Source: a virus
Length of the DNA stretch: 36,394 nucleotides
Direction: 5' to 3' (one strand)
IMG/VR virus record: IMGVR_UViG_3300042868_004683
Coordinates: 1-36,394 of that record
Each line of letters opens with the position of its first letter. Position 1 is the stretch's first letter. Under the pieces are notes generated by a model. It saw only the letters and a list, made by a program, of their open reading frames with translations, did not search any database and had not been told where the DNA came from. The translations under genes and the position numbers were made by a program. Positions 1-6,077 of this stretch are shown here, in pieces.

Positions 1-81
1 TCAAGCCCGAGATGGTCATCCTCAACGGCGACATCTTGGACGGCGCTCGCATCAGCCGGCACCCCCGAATCATGTGGGAGC
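1..81. repeat. Left copy of 81-bp terminal direct repeat (contig closure)
   Basis: Bases 1-81 are identical to bases 36314-36394. The repeat lies inside one continuous reading frame, the metallophosphoesterase, which becomes intact when the two ends are joined. This fits a circular assembly, where the overlap is an assembler artefact or reflects circular permutation. It does not look like a designed packaging repeat. Confidence 0.95.
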
Positions 82-641
82 AGCAGCCGCAGCTCAAGGA
101 CGAGATCCATACCGTCCAAGATCGCTGTGCTGAGATCGAGCGGGCGGCAGGCTCGGCCAAGCTGGTGCGCACAATCGGCAACCACGACGCGCGGTTTGAG
201 AACTACCTCTCCGGCCGGGTCGCTGAGGTTGAGGGGATGCCTGGCACGACGCTGCTCGACTTCCTGCCGTCATGGCGCGCCGGCTGGGCGCTGCACTTGA
301 ACGCCAAGACGGACGGCTGGGTCTGCGTCCGGCATCGCCCGGTGAACGGCGGCATCCATGCGGCGTACAACAGCGCCCTAAAGAGCGGCGTGTCCTACGT
401 CCACGGCCACCTCCACCAGCTCAAGGTCACGCCGTGGGGCGACTACCGAGGCAGGCGCTACGGCGTGGACACCGGCACGATGGCCGACATCACCGGCCCG
501 CAGTTCACCTATGTCGAGGCGGGACCGGTCAACTGGGCGTCAGGCTTTGCCGTGCTTACGTTTCGCGAAAAGCGAATGTTGCCGCCCGAGCTCTGTGTGG
601 TCGAGGGCGGCAAGGCGTGGTTCCGGGGCGAGGCGGTCTAG
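1..641 (+). CDS. Metallophosphoesterase, C-terminal part (continues from 35953-36394)
   Basis: This is the 3' part of a calcineurin-like metallophosphoesterase whose 5' part is at the right end of the window; joined, the protein is 333 aa. The part here carries the metal-binding motifs NGDILDG (whole-protein residues 129-135), IGNHDAR (around 179-185) and a later VHGHLHQ. These supply the Asp, Asn and His ligands of the two-metal centre typical of the family. Phage members are thought to hydrolyse phosphodiester or phosphomonoester bonds; the substrate here is unknown. The gene ends at TAG 639-641, sharing the tetranucleotide CTAG with the stop of the convergent DUF3310 gene. The first in-frame ATG in this piece (position 12) is not the true start. 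Confidence 0.9.
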   Translation, partial: KPEMVILNGDILDGARISRHPRIMWEQQPQLKDEIHTVQDRCAEIERAAGSAKLVRTIGNHDARFENYLSGRVAEVEGMPGTTLLDFLPSWRAGWALHLNAKTDGWVCVRHRPVNGGIHAAYNSALKSGVSYVHGHLHQLKVTPWGDYRGRRYGVDTGTMADITGPQFTYVEAGPVNWASGFAVLTFREKRMLPPELCVVEGGKAWFRGEAV

Positions 642-859
642 CGCTCCCTCGGGTCCACGCCGGCGAGCATCGAGGCGTACCAGAGCATCTTCTTGGCGTC
701 CTGCTCCACGGAATCCTTCAGCCCCAGGCGCCAGTTATATTTTGCCACTTGGCCGCGTAAGTACCCGCGAAACTCCGTCGGCGAGAGCTGCGCCTCGATG
801 GCGTCGATGCACTCGATCTCGCCGGCCTTGTAATGGTTCGGGTTGATGGGGTCGCTCAT
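638..859 (-). CDS. DUF3310 family protein (SaV-like)
   Basis: This 73-aa protein has the DUF3310 signature: NPNHYKAGEIECIDAIEA near the N-terminus, then EFRGYLRGQVAKYNWRLGLK and a C-terminal DAKKMLWY segment. DUF3310 proteins are common small early phage proteins, often named after SaV or loosely labelled nucleotide kinases; their biochemical role is not settled. The family is recognised with high confidence, and no function is claimed. It is the last gene of the leftward operon. Its ATG overlaps the TGA of the small membrane protein upstream (TCAT at 856-859 on the plus strand), and its TAG overlaps the TAG of the convergent metallophosphoesterase, so no terminator fits between them. Confidence 0.9.
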   Translation of the reverse strand: MSDPINPNHYKAGEIECIDAIEAQLSPTEFRGYLRGQVAKYNWRLGLKDSVEQDAKKMLWYASMLAGVDPRER

Positions 860-966
860 GTCATCACCTCCACGAGAAGCGCGCAGAACAGCAGGATGCC
901 AATCGCCGCGATGATTGCGTCGCGCAGCAGCCGAAAGAAGGCGTCAAAGTCAGGCGGTTTTTCCAT
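856..966 (-). CDS. Small single-pass membrane protein (36 aa)
   Basis: A 36-aa frame starts at ATG 966, behind a purine-rich GGAGAGAGTGGAAG leader, and ends at TGA 856-858, overlapping the DUF3310 start by 4 bp. It has a polar N-terminus (MEKPPDFDAFFRLLRD) followed by a strongly hydrophobic stretch of about 18 residues (AIIAAIGILLFCALLVEV), so it is probably a single transmembrane protein. The start lies 17 bp inside the preceding gene. Tight packing on both sides supports it as a real gene. The function is unknown; a small membrane-acting early protein is only a guess. Confidence 0.65.
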   Translation of the reverse strand: MEKPPDFDAFFRLLRDAIIAAIGILLFCALLVEVMT

Positions 967-1147
967 CTTCCACTCTCTCCGCGAGCGCGGCGTCAAGCAC
1001 GGTTATCGCAGCCCGGATTGGGCGCAGCGGTTCACACTCATCACAATCCGAATCGCCGCAGTCTGTGTCGGCGAAGCAGACCAGGAAATACAACTCTGAG
1101 CGAATCCGCTTAACGACGGCGCGGGGCAGGGTGATGTTATCGCTCAC
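950..1147 (-). CDS. Hypothetical early protein (65 aa, GTG start)
   Basis: I chose the GTG at 1145-1147 because AGGAGG lies 7 nt upstream and because the GTG overlaps the TGA of the preceding gene (GTGA), as elsewhere in this operon. An in-frame ATG at 1186 would extend it but sits inside the neighbour without a good ribosome site. The protein begins with a basic segment (SDNITLPRAVVKRIRSE) and contains a cluster of Cys and Asp (CFADTDCGDSDCDECEP), four cysteines that could bind a metal. I do not recognise the family. Confidence 0.65.
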   Translation of the reverse strand: MSDNITLPRAVVKRIRSELYFLVCFADTDCGDSDCDECEPLRPIRAAITVLDAALAERVEDGKTA

Positions 1148-1377
1148 AACTTCACCTCCTTCGGTCCAGAACACTCGCCCGCCCACATCCGGGCGCAGCG
1201 GCCATCCACCATGCAGTCGGGGTAGCCGCAGCCAGCACGCTGCCCGCGCAGCCGCTCGAGCTCGGCGGCGTATTCGGCGCAGCGCTCCATCAGTTCCTTA
1301 CACTTCGCCCGGTACTCGGACTCCGAGTGCGCGCGCGCGAGCCATTCCCTGTCCCAGTCGTCGAGTTCAATCGCCAC
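1144..1377 (-). CDS. Hypothetical Cys-containing protein (77 aa)
   Basis: A 77-aa unknown protein. The first 45 residues are charged and probably helical (DDWDREWLARAHSESEYR, then a Glu/Arg-rich stretch). The C-terminal third carries four cysteines in CGYPDC, GRCARM and GECSG, spaced like a small zinc-binding knuckle. It starts 11 bp inside the end of the methyltransferase gene and ends in a GTGA overlap with the next gene, so it is probably translated by coupling. No function is proposed. Confidence 0.65.
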   Translation of the reverse strand: MAIELDDWDREWLARAHSESEYRAKCKELMERCAEYAAELERLRGQRAGCGYPDCMVDGRCARMWAGECSGPKEVKL

Positions 1378-2929
1378 GGTCCACCTCCGCGATCCGCTTG
1401 CCGATCCAGGCCATGCACGGCACGGCCATGCTGTTTCCGAGCGCCTTGTAGCGCGGCCCGTCCGGTGCCTCGGGCGACTTGCGCCACGGGATGTTCGTGT
1501 AGCCGTCAGGGAAGCCCTGCAACCGCTCGCACTCGACGGGCGTGAGGCGGCGGACTTGCATCACAGTCGCGTGGACAACGGCGACCTGCTGCGTCACCTC
1601 GCTGCTCTGCGGGCTGCGGCTCGGGTCGTTGCTTGCCGTCAGCGCAGGCGCCACCGGCTGCATCACCGTCGGCCCGCTCGCGTTGACGCTGCTGCCCGGC
1701 GTGCCAAGCGTGGCCGCGACATCGCCCGTGATCGCGCCGTTGTAGCAGTCGGTGCCGTAGACCGGCTGCGCGACCCGTGCGCCCTCGTAGCCGCCAGACT
1801 GATGCGAGCGCAATGTGCCGATCAGTTCCTCGGAGCAGTTCTGCTCGCCGTCAATGCCATACGCCACCGGCTGCGCGACCGCCACCGCAGGGTAGCCTTG
1901 GCCTGGCTTGCCGCCGCCAACCTTCAACGCGCCGGCGGTGTCGTTGACCGTAAGCTCTCCGCGCTGGTTTTCGTGGAAGGCGACGGGCTGCGCCACAAAC
2001 TGATCTTGCGCCGCCGCCAGCGTGAACGCGCGCTCCTCGCTGCCGAGGTAGCCTTTGCCCGCCTGCTTGCCGATGTTGGTGCTGCCGCGCGAGCCGTCCT
2101 CGCGCTCGACGCCGCCGCGGACTTTGAATACCACCGGCACCAACGGCGTGCCGCGCCCGGTGCCGTCCTCTTCCGCCGCTGATCGCGTGGTCAAAGCGTG
2201 CGTGATGTCGCCGGTGGCGCACTTTACCTGCTGCGCGACTAGTGGCGTCTGGTTGTTGACGTGCGAGTCGATGTTGGAGCAGGTCAGGTACGGCGCATTT
2301 AGCGCTCCGCCCTCTGCGTTACCGAGGTAAGTGCCGCCTCCAACGCTAGCGGCAGCGCCTTGCCGCGCTTCCCGGCTCGGCGCAGGATTCCGCTGCACGC
2401 TTTCGCGCTCAAAAAGAACCGCTGCGGCACGCTGCCAGTCTCCAAGATGTGCGACAACGAACACACGGCGGCGTCTCTGGGCCACTCCGAACCACTGAGC
2501 GTCCAAGACTCGGTAGGCCCACCCATACCCCAGCTCCCCCAACGCCCCGAGGAAGGTGCCAAAGTCCCGTCCTCCGTTCGATGACAGAACGCCGGGGACG
2601 TTTTCCCACACAAGCCATCGAGGCCGGTAGCGTTGAGCGATCGCAAGGTAAGTGAGCATGAGGTTTCCTCGAGGGTCTTCGAGGCCCTTGCGGAGACCCG
2701 CGACGCTGAAGGATTGGCAGGGGGTTCCTCCGACAAGAAGGTCAACTGGTTCATCAGGCCACTCCTGAAATTTGGTCATGTCGCCGAGGTTCGGCACGTT
2801 GGGGTAGTGGTGCGCGAGCACCGCAGACGGGAACGGTTCGATTTCGCTGAACGCCACCGGCTGCCAGCCTAGTGGGTGCCATGCGACGGATGCGGCTTCG
2901 ATGCCGCTGCAGACTGAGAGGTACTTCAA
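1367..2929 (-). CDS. C5 cytosine-specific DNA methyltransferase
   Basis: This phage Dcm-like enzyme transfers a methyl group from S-adenosylmethionine to C5 of cytosine in DNA. Visible motifs, numbered from the TTG start: motif I SVCSGIEAAS (5-14), motif IV GGTPCQSFSVAG with catalytic Cys71, motif VI ENV (109-111), motif VIII QRRRRVF (151-157), and near the C-terminus LTPVECERLQGFPDGYT and ALGNSMAVPC. About 190 residues between motif VIII and the C-terminal motifs form a repetitive target-recognition region. I prefer TTG 2927-2929: GGAGG lies 7 nt upstream and it overlaps the TGA of the preceding gene. An ATG at 2983 would add 18 residues ahead of motif I. No partner restriction enzyme is evident, so protection against host restriction is the likeliest role (520 aa). 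Confidence 0.93.
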   Translation of the reverse strand: MKYLSVCSGIEAASVAWHPLGWQPVAFSEIEPFPSAVLAHHYPNVPNLGDMTKFQEWPDEPVDLLVGGTPCQSFSVAGLRKGLEDPRGNLMLTYLAIAQRYRPRWLVWENVPGVLSSNGGRDFGTFLGALGELGYGWAYRVLDAQWFGVAQRRRRVFVVAHLGDWQRAAAVLFERESVQRNPAPSREARQGAAASVGGGTYLGNAEGGALNAPYLTCSNIDSHVNNQTPLVAQQVKCATGDITHALTTRSAAEEDGTGRGTPLVPVVFKVRGGVEREDGSRGSTNIGKQAGKGYLGSEERAFTLAAAQDQFVAQPVAFHENQRGELTVNDTAGALKVGGGKPGQGYPAVAVAQPVAYGIDGEQNCSEELIGTLRSHQSGGYEGARVAQPVYGTDCYNGAITGDVAATLGTPGSSVNASGPTVMQPVAPALTASNDPSRSPQSSEVTQQVAVVHATVMQVRRLTPVECERLQGFPDGYTNIPWRKSPEAPDGPRYKALGNSMAVPCMAWIGKRIAEVDRGD

Positions 2930-3480
2930 TCGGAATCCTCCGCGCTGTGCCAGTCGCGCTGCCGGCGCAGGAACGTCGGCCATTCAATCTTCGTGGTCCA
3001 GCTGCGATCCTCTATCAGCACCTGGTTAGTCGGCTGCGCCGTGAATCGGCCGTTCTCGAGCTGCAGGAAATAGAACTCCTTCGACTGCGCCGGCGAGGCG
3101 CTGAACGCATCGCCGACCGGCGCCAAGGTGAAGAGGTACATGCCAGCGTGCTCGGCGCCGTCCTGCAGCCGCACCCTTGCATTCATGGAGTGAAGGTACG
3201 GATACTCAAGGGTCGCAAACTGCCACCCGTATGCGTCCCAGGTCTGCGCCTGCGCCGCGGTCCACGGCGGGGCGTCTTTATCCGTGGACAGCTGGTGCAG
3301 CGGCACGTTGCGGTACACGGCGCCGCACTCGAGCAGGACGTGACACCCGAAGGCGCGGCCGGGCCACGAGGTCAACCCGAACCAGACCGCGCGCAGCGGA
3401 TCGTGCTTGCCGATGGCGTCGGCGTCCAGCCAGACATATTGATGGGTGGGCAGCGGGCCGGCGTGTGTGTGTAGCGTCAT
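2926..3480 (-). CDS. Hypothetical early protein (184 aa)
   Basis: A soluble 184-aa protein rich in aromatic residues (many Trp, Tyr, Phe), with no signal peptide or membrane segment. Landmarks are VWLDADAIGKHDPLRAVWFG near the N-terminus, WDAYGWQFATLEYPYL in the middle and WTTKIEWPTFLRRQRDW near the C-terminus. I do not recognise a family. It lies between the nuclease gene (66-bp gap upstream) and the DNA methyltransferase, which it overlaps by 4 bp, so it belongs to the same early DNA-metabolism operon. The ATG at 3480 is the only obvious start but has a weak ribosome site. Confidence 0.75.
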   Translation of the reverse strand: MTLHTHAGPLPTHQYVWLDADAIGKHDPLRAVWFGLTSWPGRAFGCHVLLECGAVYRNVPLHQLSTDKDAPPWTAAQAQTWDAYGWQFATLEYPYLHSMNARVRLQDGAEHAGMYLFTLAPVGDAFSASPAQSKEFYFLQLENGRFTAQPTNQVLIEDRSWTTKIEWPTFLRRQRDWHSAEDSD

Positions 3481-3546
3481 AAGGTACCGGCTGTCTGGAC
3501 GGGGCCGGGCTCCGAAGTGGGTATCGCCAGACTCGAGGGTGGATGA

Positions 3547-4254
3547 TTACGCCGCGCGCTTCTTTAATTTTTCTTGCAAATCGTAAAGCGCCCGCAGGTG
3601 CAGGAAAGCCGGCCAGGCATCGTCGTCAAGGGACGGGTAAAAGTGATGACCAAAGTCGCCGTTTTCTTTCGAGAATCGCAACAAATGATAACCGCCGTCG
3701 ATCTTGCTGCCGGTGCATTCTTCATACGCCTTGGCATACGCCGCGAGCTGGCACAACATCTCAGGGTACACCCCGTTTGATGTCTTGAAGTCGCCCAGCA
3801 CCAGCTTGCCAGCGAGGCGGCCGATGAAATCAAGAGTTCCGCCATAGCGATGCGCTTCGCTGATCACCTGCACCTCGCAGTCGATGATCTCTAATTGCGT
3901 ACCCCTGCACCAAAACTCAAATGCGCTGTACGCCGAGCTCGCCTGGCGCTTGAAAGCGTCGCGGTCTACAACCGTCTTCGCGTCTAACGCCTCGGTAAGA
4001 ACCGCCTGCGGGTCTCCGCCTTTAACCCAAGATTCGCACATTGCATGGACCGCCGTTCCGATCGCCAGCACATCCGAGCCCTCGTAGAGGCCGGCGGGGG
4101 CGGGTTCGCCGCGCCCCTCCAGAATGCCGTGATCTCTCCCGGTTTTGTAAGCCCAAAAAATTAAGGCTCCTGGGTCCTTAATTTTTAAGCATGTAGTAAC
4201 CGACGGGATCTTCTTCCCGTCTGCCGCCCTGTATCCCAGTCGTGCGGTGGGCAC
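3547..4254 (-). CDS. PD-(D/E)XK superfamily nuclease (Cas4/RecB-like)
   Basis: The protein resembles phage exonucleases of the PD-(D/E)XK superfamily. The core is visible as GGTLDFIGRLAGKLVLGDFK (Asp of the first strand, then D-x-K) followed by a QLAAYAKAYEE helix matching the QxxxY motif of RecB/Cas4-like nucleases. An upstream IGTAVHAMCES helix supplies the conserved His. I chose GTG 4252-4254, 2 bp after the stop of the SSB-like gene, giving 235 aa and an N-terminus (GYRAADGKKIPSVTT) typical of such phage nucleases; the longer ATG frame would overlap the SSB gene in a GC-biased shadow. The likely role is end processing in recombination with the neighbouring SSB. A perfect 11-bp inverted repeat lies inside the 5' part of the gene. 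Confidence 0.85.
   Translation of the reverse strand: MPTARLGYRAADGKKIPSVTTCLKIKDPGALIFWAYKTGRDHGILEGRGEPAPAGLYEGSDVLAIGTAVHAMCESWVKGGDPQAVLTEALDAKTVVDRDAFKRQASSAYSAFEFWCRGTQLEIIDCEVQVISEAHRYGGTLDFIGRLAGKLVLGDFKTSNGVYPEMLCQLAAYAKAYEECTGSKIDGGYHLLRFSKENGDFGHHFYPSLDDDAWPAFLHLRALYDLQEKLKKRAA
4156..4186 (-). repeat. Perfect 11-bp inverted repeat inside nuclease gene
   Basis: AAAAATTAAGG at 4156-4166 is exactly complementary to CCTTAATTTTT at 4176-4186, with a 9-nt loop. On the coding (minus) strand the hairpin is followed by a run of six T, like an intrinsic terminator with an AT-rich stem. It covers codons about 23-33 of the nuclease gene, in otherwise GC-rich DNA. Confidence 0.7.
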
Positions 4255-4256
4255 GA

Positions 4257-4901
4257 TCAGAAGCTCAGGTCGTCGTCGGCAAATGCCTCGCCACCCGCTG
4301 GGGTCGGCGCAGCAGGTGCCGCCTTCGCGGCCACCTTTGGCGAATCGATGATGCGGCCGACGATCTTTTCTTGCATCCAAGCCGGGAGCTTGCCGAACAT
4401 CTCGCCATTGGGCGCGTCGGTTGAGTAGACGAGCGCCTCGCCCTCAAGCACCGGCGGCGTCATGCCCCTCGGCATCGGCATAATGGAGGTCAAATTCGCG
4501 TAAGTGCGATCGCCCTTCGTCGCGTGCGTGACGTTGATAAAGGCGGGCTTCCCGGCGACCTTCGACAGGTCGAACGACTTGAGCTCCTCGGCCGTGAATG
4601 CTTTGCCGCGCCAGGCGGTAAGCAAAGCGTACAGGGTCGACTTCTCGTTAAGGCTGAGGCCCACGGTGCGGCTGATGACCGCCGGCAGGTCCTTCGTCTC
4701 GCCGTCTTTCGTAATCTCGACGCGGATGCTCGGGATTTGGAATCGCAAGATCACCGTGCGCTTCGGCGCATATTGACCGCCAGGTGATGGCTGGATTCCG
4801 ACATCCACAATCATATCGCAAATAGCCGGGTAAGCGCCGGCTTCCAGGGGCTTGCGGGGCTCGAAACTGCTGCCTGATGCAGCGCTGACAAATAAGCTCA
4901 T
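4257..4901 (-). CDS. Single-stranded DNA-binding-like protein with acidic C-terminal tail
   Basis: A 214-aa early protein whose last residues, EAFADDDLSF, mimic the acidic tail ending in Phe by which bacterial SSBs and T7 gp2.5 recruit partners. The body has a beta-rich N-terminus (PRKPLEAGAYPAICDMIVDV, RTVILRFQIPS) consistent with an OB-fold, a central NVTHATKGDRTYANL segment, and an Ala/Pro-rich linker before the tail, the usual SSB layout. It lies directly between a 73-aa protein and the nuclease. AAGGAGAG precedes the ATG, and TAATG joins it to the upstream gene. The assignment rests on architecture and context, not on a recognised family signature, so it is probable rather than certain. 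Confidence 0.7.
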   Translation of the reverse strand: MSLFVSAASGSSFEPRKPLEAGAYPAICDMIVDVGIQPSPGGQYAPKRTVILRFQIPSIRVEITKDGETKDLPAVISRTVGLSLNEKSTLYALLTAWRGKAFTAEELKSFDLSKVAGKPAFINVTHATKGDRTYANLTSIMPMPRGMTPPVLEGEALVYSTDAPNGEMFGKLPAWMQEKIVGRIIDSPKVAAKAAPAAPTPAGGEAFADDDLSF

Positions 4902-5122
4902 TACTTCTCTCCTTCTTGGTTTTTTAAATCTACTCTTCGGATTTCGATCACGCCGTCGTGACCTGTAAAAATTGAAAGGCCGCTGAACCTGAGCGCCTGC
5001 GCCAGCTCGCCGACCGATACGCCAACGAGGCGCGCGCGGGTCGGGGCGGCGATGCTGACGGAATCAGTCCGCAGGCCCACCGACCGCTCAAGGTTCTTGT
5101 AGAAGGTGTCGACGGCGCTCAT
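4901..5122 (-). CDS. Hypothetical early protein (73 aa)
   Basis: The ATG at 5120-5122 overlaps the TGA of the small membrane protein (ATGA); a longer upstream frame is only a shadow of that gene. The protein MSAVDTFYKNLERSVGLRTD... has no membrane segment. It contains a VGVSVGELAQALRFSGLS stretch with two predicted helices and a C-terminal IEIRRVDLK strand, roughly the look of a small helix-turn-helix or DNA-associated protein, but I do not recognise it. The stop TAA overlaps the SSB-like start by one base. Confidence 0.65.
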   Translation of the reverse strand: MSAVDTFYKNLERSVGLRTDSVSIAAPTRARLVGVSVGELAQALRFSGLSIFTGHDGVIEIRRVDLKNQEGEK

Positions 5123-5313
5123 ACGAACCACCGCGAGTGCTTGTGCGGCTGCACGACGCGCGCGCGGATGGTCGGGTGCGGCAGCCGCTCGCGGCGGTCG
5201 CGCAGGCACGGCCACGGCGCGGGGCGCGCGTACATGAAGAGCGCCAAGACGCTGAAGAACAGCAACGCCAGAAGCCCGACGGCGGCGCAGAAGGCGGTCT
5301 CGAGGGGAGTCAT
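5119..5313 (-). CDS. Small membrane protein (64 aa)
   Basis: Starts at ATG 5311-5313, overlapping the TGA of the 138-aa gene by 4 bp, and ends in a 4-bp overlap with the next gene. After MTPLETAF there is one long hydrophobic segment (CAAVGLLALLFFSVLALFMY), then a basic, proline-rich tail (RDRRERLPHPTIRARV) that would stay in the cytoplasm. A longer in-frame start at 5493 lies wholly inside the neighbouring gene and is not supported. The function is unknown; it is the second predicted membrane protein of the early operon. Confidence 0.65.
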   Translation of the reverse strand: MTPLETAFCAAVGLLALLFFSVLALFMYARPAPWPCLRDRRERLPHPTIRARVVQPHKHSRWFV

Positions 5314-5726
5314 GCGGCACCCGGCAGCGACGGCGCAAAAGCGTGTCGGCTTCTGAATCTGGTCGTCACGCCGATGATCTGATTGTCTGTCAAAAAAAGC
5401 CGTGGCGGAGGAGACGACTGCCAAGACTCGACGCGCGCCACTTCTGCAAGATGCCACGCGCTCGCATGACGCACTAGCGTGACTTGAGTGCATTTGCGCG
5501 CGTACTTATAACCGCGCGCAACTGAGCCGCCCGAGACGGCGACAAAATGCGCGCCGCGACGGTCTTTTGCAAGCACCCCCGCTTCAACTATATTTTTTTC
5601 TGCTGTTATAGCAAGTGCTAAAATCTGATCTACAGAATAAGTGTGTTCTGTAGCGCGACCGTTTGCTGCTGAAAGCGTCGCGTCGATTTTGATTCTGTTT
5701 TTTTCACAGACATTGATGCTTTTCAT
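5310..5726 (-). CDS. Hypothetical first gene of the leftward operon (138 aa)
   Basis: This is the promoter-proximal gene of the minus-strand operon. I chose ATG 5724-5726 (MKSINVCEKNRIKID...), preceded by GAAGGAGACAAAA, over an in-frame ATG at 5771 without a ribosome site. The protein has a central YSVDQILALAITAEKN helix and an AGVLAKDRRGAHFVAVSGG segment; no family is recognised. Its 5' half is unusually AT-rich (18 of 60 G+C at 5581-5640), unlike its GC-rich neighbours, suggesting recent acquisition or a regulatory constraint. It contains a perfect 8-bp inverted repeat at 5630-5653. Confidence 0.7.
   Translation of the reverse strand: MKSINVCEKNRIKIDATLSAANGRATEHTYSVDQILALAITAEKNIVEAGVLAKDRRGAHFVAVSGGSVARGYKYARKCTQVTLVRHASAWHLAEVARVESWQSSPPPRLFLTDNQIIGVTTRFRSRHAFAPSLPGAA
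5630..5653. repeat. Perfect 8-bp inverted repeat near the early control region
   Basis: CTACAGAA (5630-5637) and TTCTGTAG (5646-5653) form a perfect dyad with an 8-base centre. The right arm runs into CTGTAGCG (5648-5655), which recurs at 5840-5847 within the promoter region. GTGTTCTGT (5643-5651) recurs inverted at 5797-5805. It may be an operator or an mRNA hairpin. Confidence 0.55.
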
Positions 5727-5867
5727 TTTTGTCTCCTTCTTTCGCTTCTGGTCCAGCACCGCGCCGTCCATGGATAGGACTTTAGGCTATACAAAAACAG
5801 AACACAAGCCCCTTTTGTAAAAATAATTTGCTTGACGGGCTGTAGCGTACAAAATACGCTTGTCAAC
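5727..5867. promoter_or_regulatory. Divergent early control region
   Basis: This 141-bp AT-rich, non-coding stretch separates the leftward operon from the rightward replication genes. It holds the heptamer TACAAAA at 5790-5796 and 5848-5854, its inverse TTTTGTA at 5813-5819, and ACAGAACAC at 5797-5805, whose inverse lies at 5643-5651. A leftward promoter is possible (minus strand TTGTGT, 17 bp, TAAAGT) but weak. Confidence 0.6.
5832..5860 (+). promoter_or_regulatory. Putative rightward promoter with overlapping operator
   Basis: TTGACG (5832-5837) and TACGCT (5855-5860) are 17 bp apart, a good sigma70 -35 with a weak -10. The palindrome AGCGTA-N5-TACGCT (5844-5860) covers the spacer and the -10, where a bound repressor would block initiation. 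The HTH gene starts 7 bp downstream, so autoregulation by its product is a natural inference. Confidence 0.55.
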
Positions 5868-6077
5868 ATGAAAAAGCCAACACCCCAGGCGGTCGCTCTC
5901 ATGCACGCTATTGACAAACTCGGCGGGCAGACCGCCGCGGCCCAAAGGCTCTCGGTTACGCAGCAGGCCGTCCAATACTGGATCAAGAGCGGGCGGCTGC
6001 CGCCGCTGCGCGTGCTTGCGGTCGAGGCGGCCTCTGGTGTATCACGCAAGGCCCTGCGGCCGGATATCTACCCATGA
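5868..6077 (+). CDS. Small Cro/YdaS-like helix-turn-helix regulator (69 aa)
   Basis: A compact DNA-binding protein: KPTPQAVALMHAIDKLGGQT, then AAAQRLSVTQQAVQYWIKSG, a canonical helix-turn-helix like those of YdaS/Cro proteins, and a C-terminal LAVEAASGVSRKALRPDIYP. The last segment, in which the bound charge of the host or phage DNA is not involved directly, is typical of YdaS-like proteins (RxxLRPDIYP). I chose ATG 5868 because an earlier start (5832) would place translation inside the promoter. It is the first rightward gene, directly next to a palindrome overlapping its own promoter, so it probably represses the early promoters in Cro fashion. No partner CI-type repressor with a cleavage domain is present. 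Its stop overlaps the next start (ATGA). Confidence 0.85.
   Translation: MKKPTPQAVALMHAIDKLGGQTAAAQRLSVTQQAVQYWIKSGRLPPLRVLAVEAASGVSRKALRPDIYP

Noticed and set aside
1-81. The 81-bp end repeat as a biological terminal repeat for packaging
   Set aside because: It lies within a coding sequence and its length is like an assembly overlap; circular closure explains it better.
3493-3532. GTCTGG...CCAGAC inverted repeat between the nuclease and the 184-aa gene
   Set aside because: Six-base arms with a 28-base loop and no T tract; too weak for a terminator or operator.
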